Below are positions 48,268-58,998 of a stretch of 64,000 nt of DNA, piece by piece. Numbering within the stretch: the first letter of the stretch is position 1; each line of letters starts with the position of its first letter. Source of the stretch: Endothia cerciana (Eukaryota; Ascomycota; Sordariomycetes; Diaporthales; Cryphonectriaceae). Below the pieces are notes generated by a model. That model was not told where the DNA came from and did no database searches. It saw only the letters and a program-made list of their open reading frames with translations. A program made the position numbers and the translations under genes. Location: assembly GCA_026119935.1 (NCBI GenBank), contig JALRMH010000001.1, positions 1,860,001 through 1,924,000 on the forward strand, read 5' to 3'.

Positions 48268-50203
48268 ATGGCTGTCGCACGCAGATCACGGGCTGTGGGC
48301 CGGGCCGCCGTCGCCTCTCAGCTCATCTCATCAGCGCTGGCTGCCTCCAACACCATCTCGATAGCCCCTACCGAGTCAGCCCCCTCAGACATAGCATCGG
48401 TTGTCGACATATCATTCGCCGGCTTCGGCATAGAACCCTCCAACCTCTTTGCCTTCGCGGGCACGGAGGACACGAATGAGCTGTCCGTCAACCTGCTGTC
48501 CAACCTGGCCAACTACACGGGTGAGTCAGACATCCCGTCAAGGGAGGAACAAAGCACCTTTACTAAACTTCCCGTCACCAGGCAAGCCCCCTCATATCCG
48601 GCTGGGCGGCAACACTGAGGACTACATGATCTATGACTCTACTCAGGACAACTATGCCCAGACCCACAACTCTGATGCTAGTGGCAACGGGTCTATCAAG
48701 TGGGACAGCGTGGTGATCGGCCCTCGTTTCTTCGAGGCCGCAAATCGGCTTCCATCCGGCACGCCCGTCACCTGGGGCCTGAACCTGGCTTATAACGACG
48801 ATGACTACATCGACAGGATCACCACCATGGCCCAGCAGGTCTTTGACAGGTGTACAAACCTGGATATCGTCGCATTTGAGATCGGTAACGAGCCGGACTT
48901 GTACTACGCAAGCAGCCTGTTCCGTGACTCCTCCTGGTCCGGTGAGGTCTATACCCAGGAATGGCTGAGCCGGGCCCAGGCCATCTACAAACAGGTCGTC
49001 GAGCCCAGCGGCCTGGGCATGAACTTCTTTGAGCCGCAGGCGACCTCTCACACGTCCGGCACCACCTTTGAGATCTCTGAGCTTGTGACGGGCGGCATCA
49101 CCAACAAGACGAACGGCTCCGCCTACGTGGCGAACTGGAACCAGCACGACTACACCTACTTCTTCGGTGTCGCCACCTACGACCTGACCCTGGATGCCGT
49201 CATGAGCTTCGACCTCGCCGAGGACCAGTTTGCGAACCAGGCCTCGGACCAGCTCACTCAGGCCGCCGACACCGCCTATGGCTATGCCCTCAGGGAGATG
49301 GGCTGGGTCGGCCCTCTTGGCTCGGAGAATGTCACGGATACATTTGGAGGGGCACTCTACACCCTGAACTTTCTCCTCTACGCTGCCTCCCTGAACATGT
49401 CCGGCGTCAACTTTCACATGACCCAGAACAGCTATACGGCGGCCTGGCAGCCCGTCGAGATGAACGGGGTGGCTCCCTACCCGCGGCCACTCTACTACGG
49501 TCACGCGGCCTTCAACCAGATTATTGGGCCTACCTGTACGGCGCAGATCTACCAGTACACGCTGTCCGACGTGCCCTCCGGCTACGATTCATACATCCGG
49601 GCCTACTCGGTCTACCAGGCCGGGTCTTTGTCATCCATCGCGGTCATTAACGGCAGGATGGCCAACGTTTCTGACAGCGACAAGGCGAACCTCACGATCT
49701 CCCTGACGATGCCGACGTCGCTGGCGGGGAAGACTGTCCACCTGGCCTATCTCTCCAACGACGGTATTGATGCCAAGTACAACACAACTTGGAACGGTAT
49801 CACCTACGAGGCAACCGGGGATGGTGCTGCGACCCAGGTGTCCGACGCTGGCGACACCGCCACCATCGGGAGCGACGGAACCCTGACCATCTCCGTCAGG
49901 GACTCCGCGGCCGTGGTGGCCCAGATCGGTTCCAAGGTTGGCAGTCTCACGGCGGACGACACAGCGTGCTCGTCAATGGCCTCGCTGAGACCCGGGACCT
50001 ACAGCGAATCTGCGGCGTCGGCCGCGTCGGCAACAAGTAAGCCCGAGAGCGATGGAACTTCAAGCGTGACAACCAGCAGTGGCGGTACGTCTGAAGGTGC
50101 TGACTCGAGCAAATCGGCAGGAATGAGATCTACGTCCTCCGGCGTGATGCTCACGGTCTTGGTGTCCTGCCTCTCTGTTGTGGCAGGGATCCTCCTTTTC
50201 TAA
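48268..50203 (+). CDS. GPI-anchored GH79-type glycoside hydrolase (beta-glucuronidase/heparanase-like)
   Basis: Exons 48268-48520 and 48582-50203 give 1875 nt and 624 residues. An N-terminal signal peptide (AVASQLISSALAAS) precedes a TIM-barrel catalytic domain. The acid/base glutamate sits in FEIGNEPD. Aligning the conserved DTFGGALYTLNFLLYAAS block with characterised GH79 enzymes puts the nucleophile glutamate in REMGWVG. The beta-sandwich domain follows (SIAVINGRM; LTISLTMP), then a Ser/Thr-rich stalk and a hydrophobic C-terminus (VLVSCLSVVAGILLF) that suits a GPI anchor. I start at 48268, which gives the signal peptide; an upstream in-frame ATG would prepend Pro/Arg-rich leader sequence. 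GH79 enzymes remove glucuronate from arabinogalactan or proteoglycan chains. Exact specificity is unknown, and surface anchoring is inferred. Confidence 0.86.
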
Positions 50204-52825
50204 AGACCTGAAATCCTCCCTTCCTTTTCGATCCTTTTTCATCTTCTCATCCTCGATCCTACGGATCCCTAACCCTCACCCGCTCTTGCTCCTTACTGGA
50301 TCTCTTTTTACTTATTTTCTACTCCTGTCCTCTACTGGTGGTCTTCCGTGGCATAGCAAAAATAAGCGGACCGGGTTAGCGGTGTGTACATCCATACATT
50401 TGGGCGGTCTATTTGATATGTTGCAGCATCCGTACATATATGGGGTATCATTAGCATGGCTTTGGAGTTCGCGTGGCGTTCTAGCTGTACTATCTGTTAG
50501 GTCTAATGTTTCATGAAGTCAGGGTGGCGGTGGTTGTTGTCTGGATGGTCCGAAAAGAGGGACAGACGGACGGATGGATACCTGTCGTTGTGACGGATAT
50601 ATCCACACAGATGCATGCATACATGGGCTATAGAAGGAGAAAAACAGGACATAGACAACAGAAAATGGTTGGGCCGCGGTTGTGCGGAGATACAATACAC
50701 CTAGCTAATCTAGTAATTGAATATCGGGTGGTTGAATGTCCAGCGGCGTGCCACAGTGACAGATGTTGACCAGCCCTCGTGATGCTCACCTCGTGCGCGG
50801 TTGGACAGACAGCACTGGCAGAGGCAAAACGGATGACATACCTCTAGACTAGACTCGAATATCCCGGAGGATGCGCGTTCAGTCACCTACCCGTATACTG
50901 GCCCAGCCCTCCGTCCGCCTCTCGGCTCGGTCGTCACCAAGCTCTCTTCGACAAATTCATCAAACCTGTATCCGTAACATAGCGGTGCGCAGCATCAGGT
51001 CCCTATCAAATTTGCGGCACGACTTGCTGTATCAGGCACGAGAGGAGACCGACGGGGCTACCACCTTCGGCGCCCACCCACCGGCCCAGGGTGATGAGAG
51101 CACTCTACCTACGTGAAAGACCTGTTGTGCTTGTGGGCACAAGCTGTCCCCCTCCAGAACATCCACCGTGCCAGAGAGCGAGGAAGGGCAAGGGAGGCCT
51201 TACACGATGATCCATCATCAGTAGTACATCACCCCCTGAGTACGTAAGTAAGCGAGGGGGAGGGGGAGGCCTCTCTGTCATGCGGAAACCCGATGACGGT
51301 GTTTTTACGGTGTGTATGCGCACGACTGGCGGCGCTGGGTGGCTGGCAGACAGCTCGAACCTCCCCAACCCGTCCGGCTTGTGAGACCGCTCCGCCGCGA
51401 TGCCGACTAACTCTATAAATAGTAAGTACCTGGGTGTTGGGGGCCCTTCTACTCTTGTTTTCCTGTCCTTCTTCCCCCAGAACATACACGTACGCACACA
51501 GGCACGAACGAACATCTTTGCGAGCTGTTACGGGACTAACAAACATAGACAGCCAAGAACCAAAGAAGGAAGAAAAAAAAAACCCCCCCAAAAAAAACCA
51601 CCAAAAAACAAAGAGAACCCGCACATACTCATCTCATACAGCAGCCCCCTCAACAAGACCGCAAAAGGAAACCGAAACACCTAGCTCAGTCGGTCTTCCT
51701 CCACACTTCAAACCTCATTCATCACCAACGGTGGAAGCAGAGGAGACTCGGGCGGCAACACCACCAGCCATAACAACACACAAAAAACAACCAGAACAAA
51801 GATAACTACAAACGACCAGGACCGTCCCTCGACCCGGTGCCGGCGCGAGGTCTACGTCACCATTTACATCAAGTGGTCCGACCCACGGCGAGGTGAAGGC
51901 GACCAGCGGGGGCAAATGCCCGAAGTGTAACTAGGTGTCCCATGCGCAGGAGCAGGAAGAAGGTGGGGAGGGCGGATGGACCTCTAGGGGGGGATGGGAG
52001 GGGGAGGGGGACGCGTCCACCAGAAACTAGACAATGAAAACCTAATTACCTATGCTCTACTTATTCAAGCCCGTATGGGATGCCGCTTTCCATTTCAAGC
52101 GACGCGGGCCTCGAGCCTTTCTGTGGGACATGGACGCGCCTCACTGAGGTACGGGGCCGTGCGCACACCTCGATCGGCCGAACGCATGATTAATTAACAA
52201 CGCAGTCGGCCCCAGAAGTTGTGATTGCGCTTCTTAGATCTGACGGTCCCGGGCCTGCCTCATGAACCCGGCCAGAAATGTCTGGACAGGAGAGCCGACC
52301 TAGATCCGACTTGACTGCAGACAACCCACCCCAGGTATGGAGTAACCTCTTAGATGACCGCTCTCTCGGGGTTCATCTCCCTAGAGACTCACCCACCCGG
52401 CTCGTCTCACAATGTCGTTATATCCCACACCATGCTAGGGATAGATACATATTGGCAGTCCGGCCGAGGCTAGACAAGGTGTATAATATGCTCTATCGAA
52501 CAAACCCGGTCAGCTGTCTCCGCCTGATCTAACCAAATGCCTTATAAGGCCACAACAGATCATAGATATTAAGTGCATCGTCGGAACAACACCTACTCAC
52601 TTTACAATATACTTATTATATTCCAAAAGCAAGATGAAAATGGCTTTGATGTGCTTCCTGAGCTTATTTATAGTCGGTAAAAGTTGAATAAGAAAAACAT
52701 AGATTTTTTACAAAATCCTATCGGACGTGTTACTTAGTACTGTTCTCCCCGGGTTGTTTCTATCTCAAAACCTGACCACCTTTCTTCAGGGCAACTAGCC
52801 TGTCTTCAAGGCAGGTAGCCTGTCG
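50204..52825. other. Convergent intergenic region
   Basis: It lies between the stops of the GH79-type and LPMO-like genes. An 81-codon frame at 50871-51116 encodes an Arg/Ser-rich, presequence-like peptide (RIRSLSNLRHDLLYQ character) but has no known relative, so it is not called. From 52540 to 52790 the DNA is distinctly AT-rich. Near the LPMO stop a short direct repeat containing TAGCCTGTC occurs twice. Confidence 0.45.
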
Positions 52826-54073
52826 CTAGTCCCAGTGGTATGTGGTATCCAGACCAATACCCGGACCCTCCTCCTCACAGGTCGTGTTCGCCGCCAGATC
52901 CTGGGGCGCATCCCACTCGCCGCCCGTACAGGTACTGAACTGCGTGCCGCCTACACAGAGCAGGTAGCCATCCGTGCACGGACTATCCAGGGTCGTCGTG
53001 CTTGTCGAAGTGGCCGCCGATGCAGTCGAGGACGTAGCCTCAGAGGATGCGGCTGTCGGCAGCGTCAGAAAGGAAAGAATGCTGGACAGAGATGTCACAC
53101 TAGACGCCTCAGGCGTTGCGGACGGGGTGCCAGTCGGGCTGGAGGTGGTGACTGGTGCCGGGCTGCTCGTAGCCGAGTAGTAGCCACTCGCGCTTGCTGA
53201 AGAGGTAGAGCCCGCCGGGGCGGAAGATTGGGATCCACCGCTGCTCGCCGCCGCGCCGTTGTTCCGCGGGTTTCCGTCACACCCCTGGGCGAACAGGCTG
53301 TCCTGCCCGTTCGGGTAGCTGACCGAGCTGCCGGGGGTCGGGTAGGCAATGGCTATCTGCGAGTACAGGGCCTCTGAGGTGTCGCACCCGCCGCTGGCAC
53401 TCCCGATGTTCGCCAGGAACAGGTCGGGATACGTCGTAGCCGCCCTCGCCGCCGCGGCGGCCCTCCTCGCCGCACCGCTGCGCGCCCTCTCCCCCTCCCT
53501 CCCCCGCCGGGCCGGCCCGGCCGCGTCCGTCACGGTGACGGGCGCGCAGTTCATGTAGAACTCGGGCGACGCCGCGATCCGGTTGACCCAGGTCCAGGCC
53601 CACGTGTAGTTGCCCGGCTCGAAGTCGTCCGGGACCGTGAATGTGTACGTGTCGGGCACCTGGCCCTCGACCAGGTTCCCCGCCACGTTGGCCTTGGGGC
53701 AGCCGCCCTCGACCGAGTGGATCACCTTCCACGCCGAGTCCCTTGTCGGCGCGTGGCCCTCGGCCAGGGCGAACTGGCAGCTGCCGCCGCCGTGCACCGC
53801 CCAGCCGGCGAACGAGACCGTCTGCTCCTCGCCGATGGCCATCTCGGTGGCGGTGCCGTTGATGGTGAAGGCGCCGCCCTGGGGCACCTTGCAGGGGTAG
53901 TCCGAGCCGTCCGGGTTCAGCGGGTTCGTGGGGCCGTACTCGTCCCAGATGAAGGGCGCCGGGGTCACGAGCTGGATGTGACGCTTGCTGATGTCGGCGC
54001 CGGCGAGGGAGGCGAAGAGCAGCAGGCTGGCCAAGGTGGCCTTGGCCGGTGTCGTGGTGTAGCAGCCGCTCAT
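52826..54073 (-). CDS. Secreted LPMO-like copper protein (AA11-like) with C-terminal X278-like module
   Basis: An intronless frame of 415 residues. The signal peptide (LASLLLFASLAGA) is followed by DISKR and then His32 (HIQLVTPAPF). Lytic polysaccharide monooxygenases need a free N-terminal His for the copper brace. Here it would be exposed only after Kex2-type cleavage behind Lys-Arg. The second brace histidine is His94 in AVHGGGSC, and the axial aromatic residue is probably in EFYMNCAPV. Other family segments are DGSDYPCK and WAWTWVNRI. An Ala/Arg-rich insertion (GEGERARS-like) and a Ser/Thr/Pro linker lead to a Cys-containing C-terminal module (DGYLLCVGGTQFSTC) that resembles X278 chitin-binding modules. 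Oxidative attack on chitin or a related glycan is inferred from family, not shown. Confidence 0.8.
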   Translation of the reverse strand: MSGCYTTTPAKATLASLLLFASLAGADISKRHIQLVTPAPFIWDEYGPTNPLNPDGSDYPCKVPQGGAFTINGTATEMAIGEEQTVSFAGWAVHGGGSCQFALAEGHAPTRDSAWKVIHSVEGGCPKANVAGNLVEGQVPDTYTFTVPDDFEPGNYTWAWTWVNRIAASPEFYMNCAPVTVTDAAGPARRGREGERARSGAARRAAAAARAATTYPDLFLANIGSASGGCDTSEALYSQIAIAYPTPGSSVSYPNGQDSLFAQGCDGNPRNNGAAASSGGSQSSAPAGSTSSASASGYYSATSSPAPVTTSSPTGTPSATPEASSVTSLSSILSFLTLPTAASSEATSSTASAATSTSTTTLDSPCTDGYLLCVGGTQFSTCTGGEWDAPQDLAANTTCEEEGPGIGLDTTYHWD

Positions 54074-54204
54074 CGTGCTTTCTTGCAGGCTGCCGAGACG
54101 ATCTGGGAGTAACTGCCTCCGCTTCAGAAGGCCGAGCTGGTGGAAGTTTTAAAGAGCAGAATGAGTGGACGCCTATTCTCGTGTAGACAAGATTTTGACG
54201 GGGG

Positions 54205-54212
54205 TTTATATA
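54205..54212 (-). promoter_or_regulatory. Candidate TATA box of the LPMO-like gene
   Basis: The minus strand reads TATATAAA about 135 nt before the start codon, a good core-promoter position for a regulated secreted protein. Confidence 0.5.
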
Positions 54213-54804
54213 AGGCGAAGGTCACAGCCGCATGCTTGTCACGACAGTGGTCCTGTTGTGGTGTTTTAGCTCAATGGACTTTTTGTTGTGCCTTCACTAG
54301 AATCTCTGGTACCTTATGAACGAATCGAACATAACATCTTGAAGCAAGATTCTTCCGAGAATGAATTCGGCGCCTGCGCTGCCTGACTGCAGTGTCAAAA
54401 AAGATTGTAACTGGCTCGGCCCAACTGTCGGGACACAGGCCAGCCTCCGGGAAGAAGTCTTGTGAATGTGGAGAGATGATGGCCCTTTATAACCAGCCTC
54501 GAAAGACCACCCGTTACGGCCTCTGGTCGGCCAGCAAGGGCAAACTACCACAAAAGGGGACCGCGCCTCGAATGCCGCCCATGTTTCGAGCCGGAAGCCT
54601 GCATGGTCGATGTCTTGCTCTCATTCGCCGTGTCGTGAGCCGTTGGAGGCGTCGCAGTACCCAATCAATCTCGACGGGGGGCCCTGAACGATATCAGGCT
54701 GAGGATGCGGGACCCGCGCCACGCAGGATGCGAGCCTGCTTGCATTAGCTGCTGTACCTGCATGAAACGCTGTCCGATCGTTTCTCGGGCTGCAGGCGGG
54801 ATGC

Positions 54805-54808
<4 letters not shown>

Positions 54809-54862
<54 letters not shown>
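54809..54862. repeat. (CT)27 microsatellite
   Basis: A perfect dinucleotide run of 54 nt, the longest pure microsatellite in the window. Confidence 0.97.
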
Positions 54863-54865
<3 letters not shown>

Positions 54866-55739
54866 CCGAGAGAGAACTTGGGGGTTTCAGTGAAAGTCAG
54901 GATCCAAAGGCAGATATTAGGGGTTTCCAAGGGCATATTTGGCAGTACTGTTCCATTGGATTTGTCCATCCCATGTTCCTTCCATTGAACCATGGGGGGA
55001 TTTCGCCACTGCACGCCTGTCAGTGAGGTCTTCGTCCTACAAGTTGGTTAAGCCGAGAAATCGACAGCTGCACGCTTCCAGGGGGGGCCTCCTCATACAG
55101 GATCACGTTGACTCGGTCCGAGGCCCATGGCAGGACGCAGGGATGGGATGCACCATCAACAGGAATAGACTTTATACATAGCACACCAGATTCAATTCAA
55201 CCGATCGAGTTATCGAAGACACAGTCCGAGTCTGTCGCAGATGGCTCCAGGGAAGTCGTTAGAATATCGCTCGTGCCGAGACGCCGAAACAAGGTCTCTG
55301 CAAGACTACACATGTACATACGCCAGAAGCACTGTCGACAAGCACGAATACGAGATAAGAGTATGGATATCCTCCGTCGCTTTTCGAGAAGCAACGTAAA
55401 GGCAGGCGTTCAGGCCGAAGGAACGGACCCTGAGAGGCCAGCGCAAGTTCGTTTCAGGAGGCAAGCACCATAACCCCTATTATCCCTTTGAGATTGATCC
55501 TGGCCCGTGAGACTATTCAGCTTTATTCCAAGGTTGAAGGATCTTGGTACCTGTGTTTAAACTGTGCATGTCGGCCCTGCTCTCTCTGCTGTCTCTGGCC
55601 TCCTGTCTCCGTGCTTGTCTGAGCTGAATCCTCTGTTCTTGAAGCTCTACTGTCAGCTGCCTCACTTCTGAACCCCCGCTGCGAAGTATAAGCCGCCTCT
55701 CCTTCGACCCGCTGACTTTCACTACAAGCTATCTCCAAG

Positions 55740-56621
55740 TCATAAGTTCTGTGACTGGACTTTCCAACCTTCATGCTCATACTCTTCCAGCATCCCCTTC
55801 CTGGCAGCCTCATCCCCTTTCAACATAGCGTCCAGCCAGTCCAGCGCAGCCCGCCCAAACTTCCCACCCTCTTCATCATCATAGAAGGTGCCCATGTGGC
55901 CCACATCAAGATTTCCAATCCAGGCCGGCAAGTCCTTCGGCAGCAGTTCCCAGTCCATCTCAGCGTTCCTGTACGCCAGGTCCGCGGGGCCCCCAACGAC
56001 GAAGAACACCGGAACCGTCAGCCCCCTCACCTGCTCCACGAGCTTCGCCGGCCGGAACACCAGCCCCGCGTTGAACAGGCCCACCGTCCTCACCCTCGGC
56101 TCCGCCCGCAGCGCCGCGGCAGCCGCGTACGCGTCGATGCCGCCCTTGCTCTGCCCCGCGAGCGCGATCCGCGAGCTGTCGATATGCGACCGGACGTCCC
56201 CCGGGTCCCGGCAGGCATCCCCGGAGGCGATCGCCCAGCCGACGGCCTCCAGCATCGCCGAGGAGTCCACCTGCTGCAGCCTCGCCACGCCGGCCCACGT
56301 GCCCTCGTCGCCGGGCGGGCCGTTGGCTATGACGATGTAGCCGTGCGAGGCGATCTCGCGGAGGAAGTGGCTGAACATCAGGCCCCACGCCAGGCCCATG
56401 CCGTTGGCCCACACCATGACGGGGAGCTTGTCATCTTCGGCGAGGGTTCTCGGGTGTGGCGTGTAGATGGTGTGGTTCCTGAGCGAGGGGTGGACGAGGT
56501 AGGATGCGGGCCCATACACACCGGTCCCGCCTGGCTCGAGGGTGCGCCCGCTGAAGAAGTGCTTGCTGCCTTTGTGGAAGGCCGAGGCGAAGTCTGTGAT
56601 GTTGTCCAAGGATGAGAACAT
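55740..56621 (-). CDS. Alpha/beta hydrolase (esterase/chlorophyllase-like)
   Basis: An intronless frame of 293 residues. The nucleophile elbow is GQSKGG (Ser158). An oxyanion-type strand precedes it (LPVMVWANGMG). The likely acid is in GGPADLAYRNAEMDW and the histidine in LDVGHMGTFYDDE. The layout matches the chlorophyllase/dienelactone-hydrolase branch that carries a Gly-Gln/His-Ser-X-Gly-Gly elbow. There is no signal peptide, so it is probably cytosolic. The substrate could be an ester or lactone; the sequence does not say which. It lies 465 nt downstream of, and on the same strand as, the D-lactate dehydrogenase-like gene, which suggests but does not prove related function. Confidence 0.84.
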   Translation of the reverse strand: MFSSLDNITDFASAFHKGSKHFFSGRTLEPGGTGVYGPASYLVHPSLRNHTIYTPHPRTLAEDDKLPVMVWANGMGLAWGLMFSHFLREIASHGYIVIANGPPGDEGTWAGVARLQQVDSSAMLEAVGWAIASGDACRDPGDVRSHIDSSRIALAGQSKGGIDAYAAAAALRAEPRVRTVGLFNAGLVFRPAKLVEQVRGLTVPVFFVVGGPADLAYRNAEMDWELLPKDLPAWIGNLDVGHMGTFYDDEEGGKFGRAALDWLDAMLKGDEAARKGMLEEYEHEGWKVQSQNL

Positions 56622-57086
56622 TGGGACGACTGTGGCTGTGGGACGCCTGCGAGTCCGGGAAAGAGGATCGAATGCTCAGATGGTCTTGGAGATTGGTGTT
56701 GGGCTGTCAAGGGGGAAAAAAAAAAAGACTACATGCATATGGTCCAGGTTGTCATACGGCAGGACTTCTGTTTCATGTTTCATCCGGACTTTTATGCTTC
56801 TGTCAGTGTGGGGTTAGCATGATCATGCCTTGGCAAGGAGCCTTCAGGGGCAAAAAACGTCACATGCGACCGTAACTTGACCTCAGACAACATAACCAGA
56901 TCAACCGCTTGTGATTCCGTCGGGAGCACGTGAATTATCTCCTCGAGACTTGTCGAGATTAAAGAAGGGCGAAAAGCAAAGTGCTGATTTTTTATTTTAT
57001 TTTTGTAAATCCTTTTTGTAAGTTTACTGATCTTAGGCTGAGAAGAGAAAATGATCTCGCCATGATGCCCACCAACCGGGGTCGGA
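56622..57086. other. Hydrolase promoter region
   Basis: A short spacer between two minus-strand genes. Apart from an A-rich stretch next to the hydrolase start (56716-56728) nothing was recognised. Confidence 0.5.
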
Positions 57087-58139
57087 TTAGACATTCCGCA
57101 CTGGGCCTGAGTCCCTCCTCAACAGCGATTCTTTGATCAGGGAGTTCTTGCACGGTATGCCCTGGACGAAGTCCTCCAGATTCCTCAGCGTGCACTCCGC
57201 AATCTCCGTCAGCGCCTCCACCGTGAAGAAGGCCTGGTGTCCGCAGATGATGACGTTAGGGAACGTCATCAGCCGCATGAGGTCGTCGTCGTCGATAATC
57301 GAGTTTGAATGGTCCTTGTAGAAGATCTTACCCTCTCCCTCGTACACATCGAGCGCCAGACCGCCCAGCTCCCGGTTCTTCAGCGCCTGTATGACACTCC
57401 TGGTATCGATCAGGGCGCCGCGGCTCGTGTTGATGAGCATGGCGCTAGGCTTCATCTTCTTCAGTGCTGCGCCGTTGATGATGTGCCTCGTGTGAGGCAT
57501 GAGCGGACAGTGCAGGCTGACGAAGTCGGATGACGAGAGGACGGTGTCGAAGTCCGTGTAAGTGCCGTACTTCTTGAACTCTGCGTTCTCGTAGGGGTCG
57601 TACGCGATGACCTTGCAGCCGAAGCCGTTTAGGATCCTAGCCAGACAGACCCCGATCTTGCCCGTCCCGCAGATCCCGACGGTCTTCCCGTTTAGCGTCA
57701 TCCCCAGCAGGCCGTCCAGATTGAAGTTGCCCTCGCGAACTCGATTGTACGCGCGGTGCGTCTTCCGGTTCAGCGTCTGGATGAGCGCTACTGCAAACTC
57801 GGCGACGGCCTCGGGGGAGTAGCTTGGCACGTTGGCCACGAAGAGGCCCAGCTCGCTGGCCTTCTCCAGATCGACATTGTTGAACCCGGCGCAGCGGAGC
57901 AGGATGGCCCGAACGCCGCTCTGGTAGAGAGCCTCGAGGATGGGCGCCGAGAGGTCGTCGTTGACGAAAGCGCATACGGCTGTGGCTCCGGCTGCCAGGG
58001 ACACTGTGTCCGAGGAGAGGGGGAAGTCATGAAACGTCAGCTGAATATCGGCGACTGGTGGTGAGGACTCCCGCGCTGTCTGGGCAGCGGTGATGTACTC
58101 CTTGTCGTAAGGATGAGTGTTGAAGACGGCGAGCTGCAT
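57087..58139 (-). CDS. D-2-hydroxyacid dehydrogenase, D-lactate dehydrogenase type
   Basis: NAD-dependent reduction of pyruvate (or another 2-oxoacid) to the D-hydroxyacid, in the cytosol. The dinucleotide fold shows GICGTGKIG and the acidic NAD-selecting YDPYEN. Catalytic residues are Arg in NTSRGALID, Glu in DVYEGEGKIFY and His in CGHQAFFTVEAL. The YEGEGKIFYKDHS segment and the overall length (350 residues) mark the fermentative D-LDH (LdhA-like) subgroup, common in bacteria and patchy in fungi. I chose the ATG at 58139, which has an A at -3 and gives the family start MQLAVFNTHPYD; an in-frame ATG at 58154 would add five residues. No intron. Bacterial origin is possible but untested. Confidence 0.88.
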   Translation of the reverse strand: MQLAVFNTHPYDKEYITAAQTARESSPPVADIQLTFHDFPLSSDTVSLAAGATAVCAFVNDDLSAPILEALYQSGVRAILLRCAGFNNVDLEKASELGLFVANVPSYSPEAVAEFAVALIQTLNRKTHRAYNRVREGNFNLDGLLGMTLNGKTVGICGTGKIGVCLARILNGFGCKVIAYDPYENAEFKKYGTYTDFDTVLSSSDFVSLHCPLMPHTRHIINGAALKKMKPSAMLINTSRGALIDTRSVIQALKNRELGGLALDVYEGEGKIFYKDHSNSIIDDDDLMRLMTFPNVIICGHQAFFTVEALTEIAECTLRNLEDFVQGIPCKNSLIKESLLRRDSGPVRNV

Positions 58140-58998
58140 TGTGCGTGTCAACATTAAACCAAAGAGGCTGTAGAGTGTAGGGATTTTGAATAGATATCGG
58201 TGCTCTTAGGGTCCCTGGTAGGGCAGACGTGGTCAAAAGATCGCTTGATGTTGTTTTGTAAGGAATGCAAGTGACGTAAAGCGGGGGGATCCGAAATGTC
58301 TTTCAGCTTTTGTTTCAAGGCAGTTTCTTGGGCAACCAACATGCTGTGCTCCTTCGCTTGATGATACGGCTATAGGGCGAGGGTAAGCAGTAATGCGGAA
58401 GGAATAGCTCGACTGCCACCGTGCGTTGTATGTGTTGCGTGTAAGTCCGCAGAGCTGCCCTGCGAGTTCCTTGTCCGAGTCCTTATCTCTTGGCGGTTTT
58501 GATCATGCGAAGTCATCTAGCTTCGTCCGATGCCCTCTTTGGGGAAGTTCTGGCCCTGATGCCCTTCATACATTTTAGCAGGTATAGAAGAAACAAAGTA
58601 GGATTGCCTTCTCTGACGCGAGAGGTGATCGAGCGCCACCGGTATCTTTGGGTGCGATGGGCATCCGTGCTACCTCTCACATAAATCTTGGGTTGGGTCC
58701 ACTAACAGGACAAGGCTGTATAGTCCCTCATCTACTTGGGCGTTCTGGTTAAAATTTAGCGGTTTCTTGAGCCCTTTCGACCAATTCTCGTGTATTGCAA
58801 CTATATAATTATCAAGAGAAACAGCGATGAAGCGTAGGGGTCGGTCCGAGATTAAAAGAACGACCCGTATAATAAGTCAAAGGACAGGGATTCGGGACAA
58901 CCCCCAATTCGGGACACTCTGGCCAACCATATGAATATATATTCTTCATTTCTTTATTCCTCCCCACCACGGAAACTACGATACAGTCTTCTCCGGCC
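58140..58998. other. Spacer between D-LDH-like gene and transposon remnant
   Basis: It contains the dehydrogenase promoter and, from about 58740, AT-richer DNA that may be the element's 3' flank. ATTCGGGACA occurs twice within 58891-58915 and could be a worn terminal-repeat region. No matching copy was found at the other end. Confidence 0.4.

Larger units (their letters stand above)
54074..55739. other. Intergenic: LPMO-like gene promoter and hydrolase 3' flank
   Basis: Only short frames occur, and the CT repeat listed separately lies in the middle. No further gene was seen. Confidence 0.5.

Noticed and set aside
50871..51116. 81-codon frame resembling a mitochondrial presequence
   Set aside because: Arg/Ser-rich composition alone is weak evidence. 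No following domain or convincing intron could be found.
53717..54112. Long frames antisense to the LPMO-like and other GC-rich genes
   Set aside because: They are mirror frames produced by high GC at third positions of the real genes.
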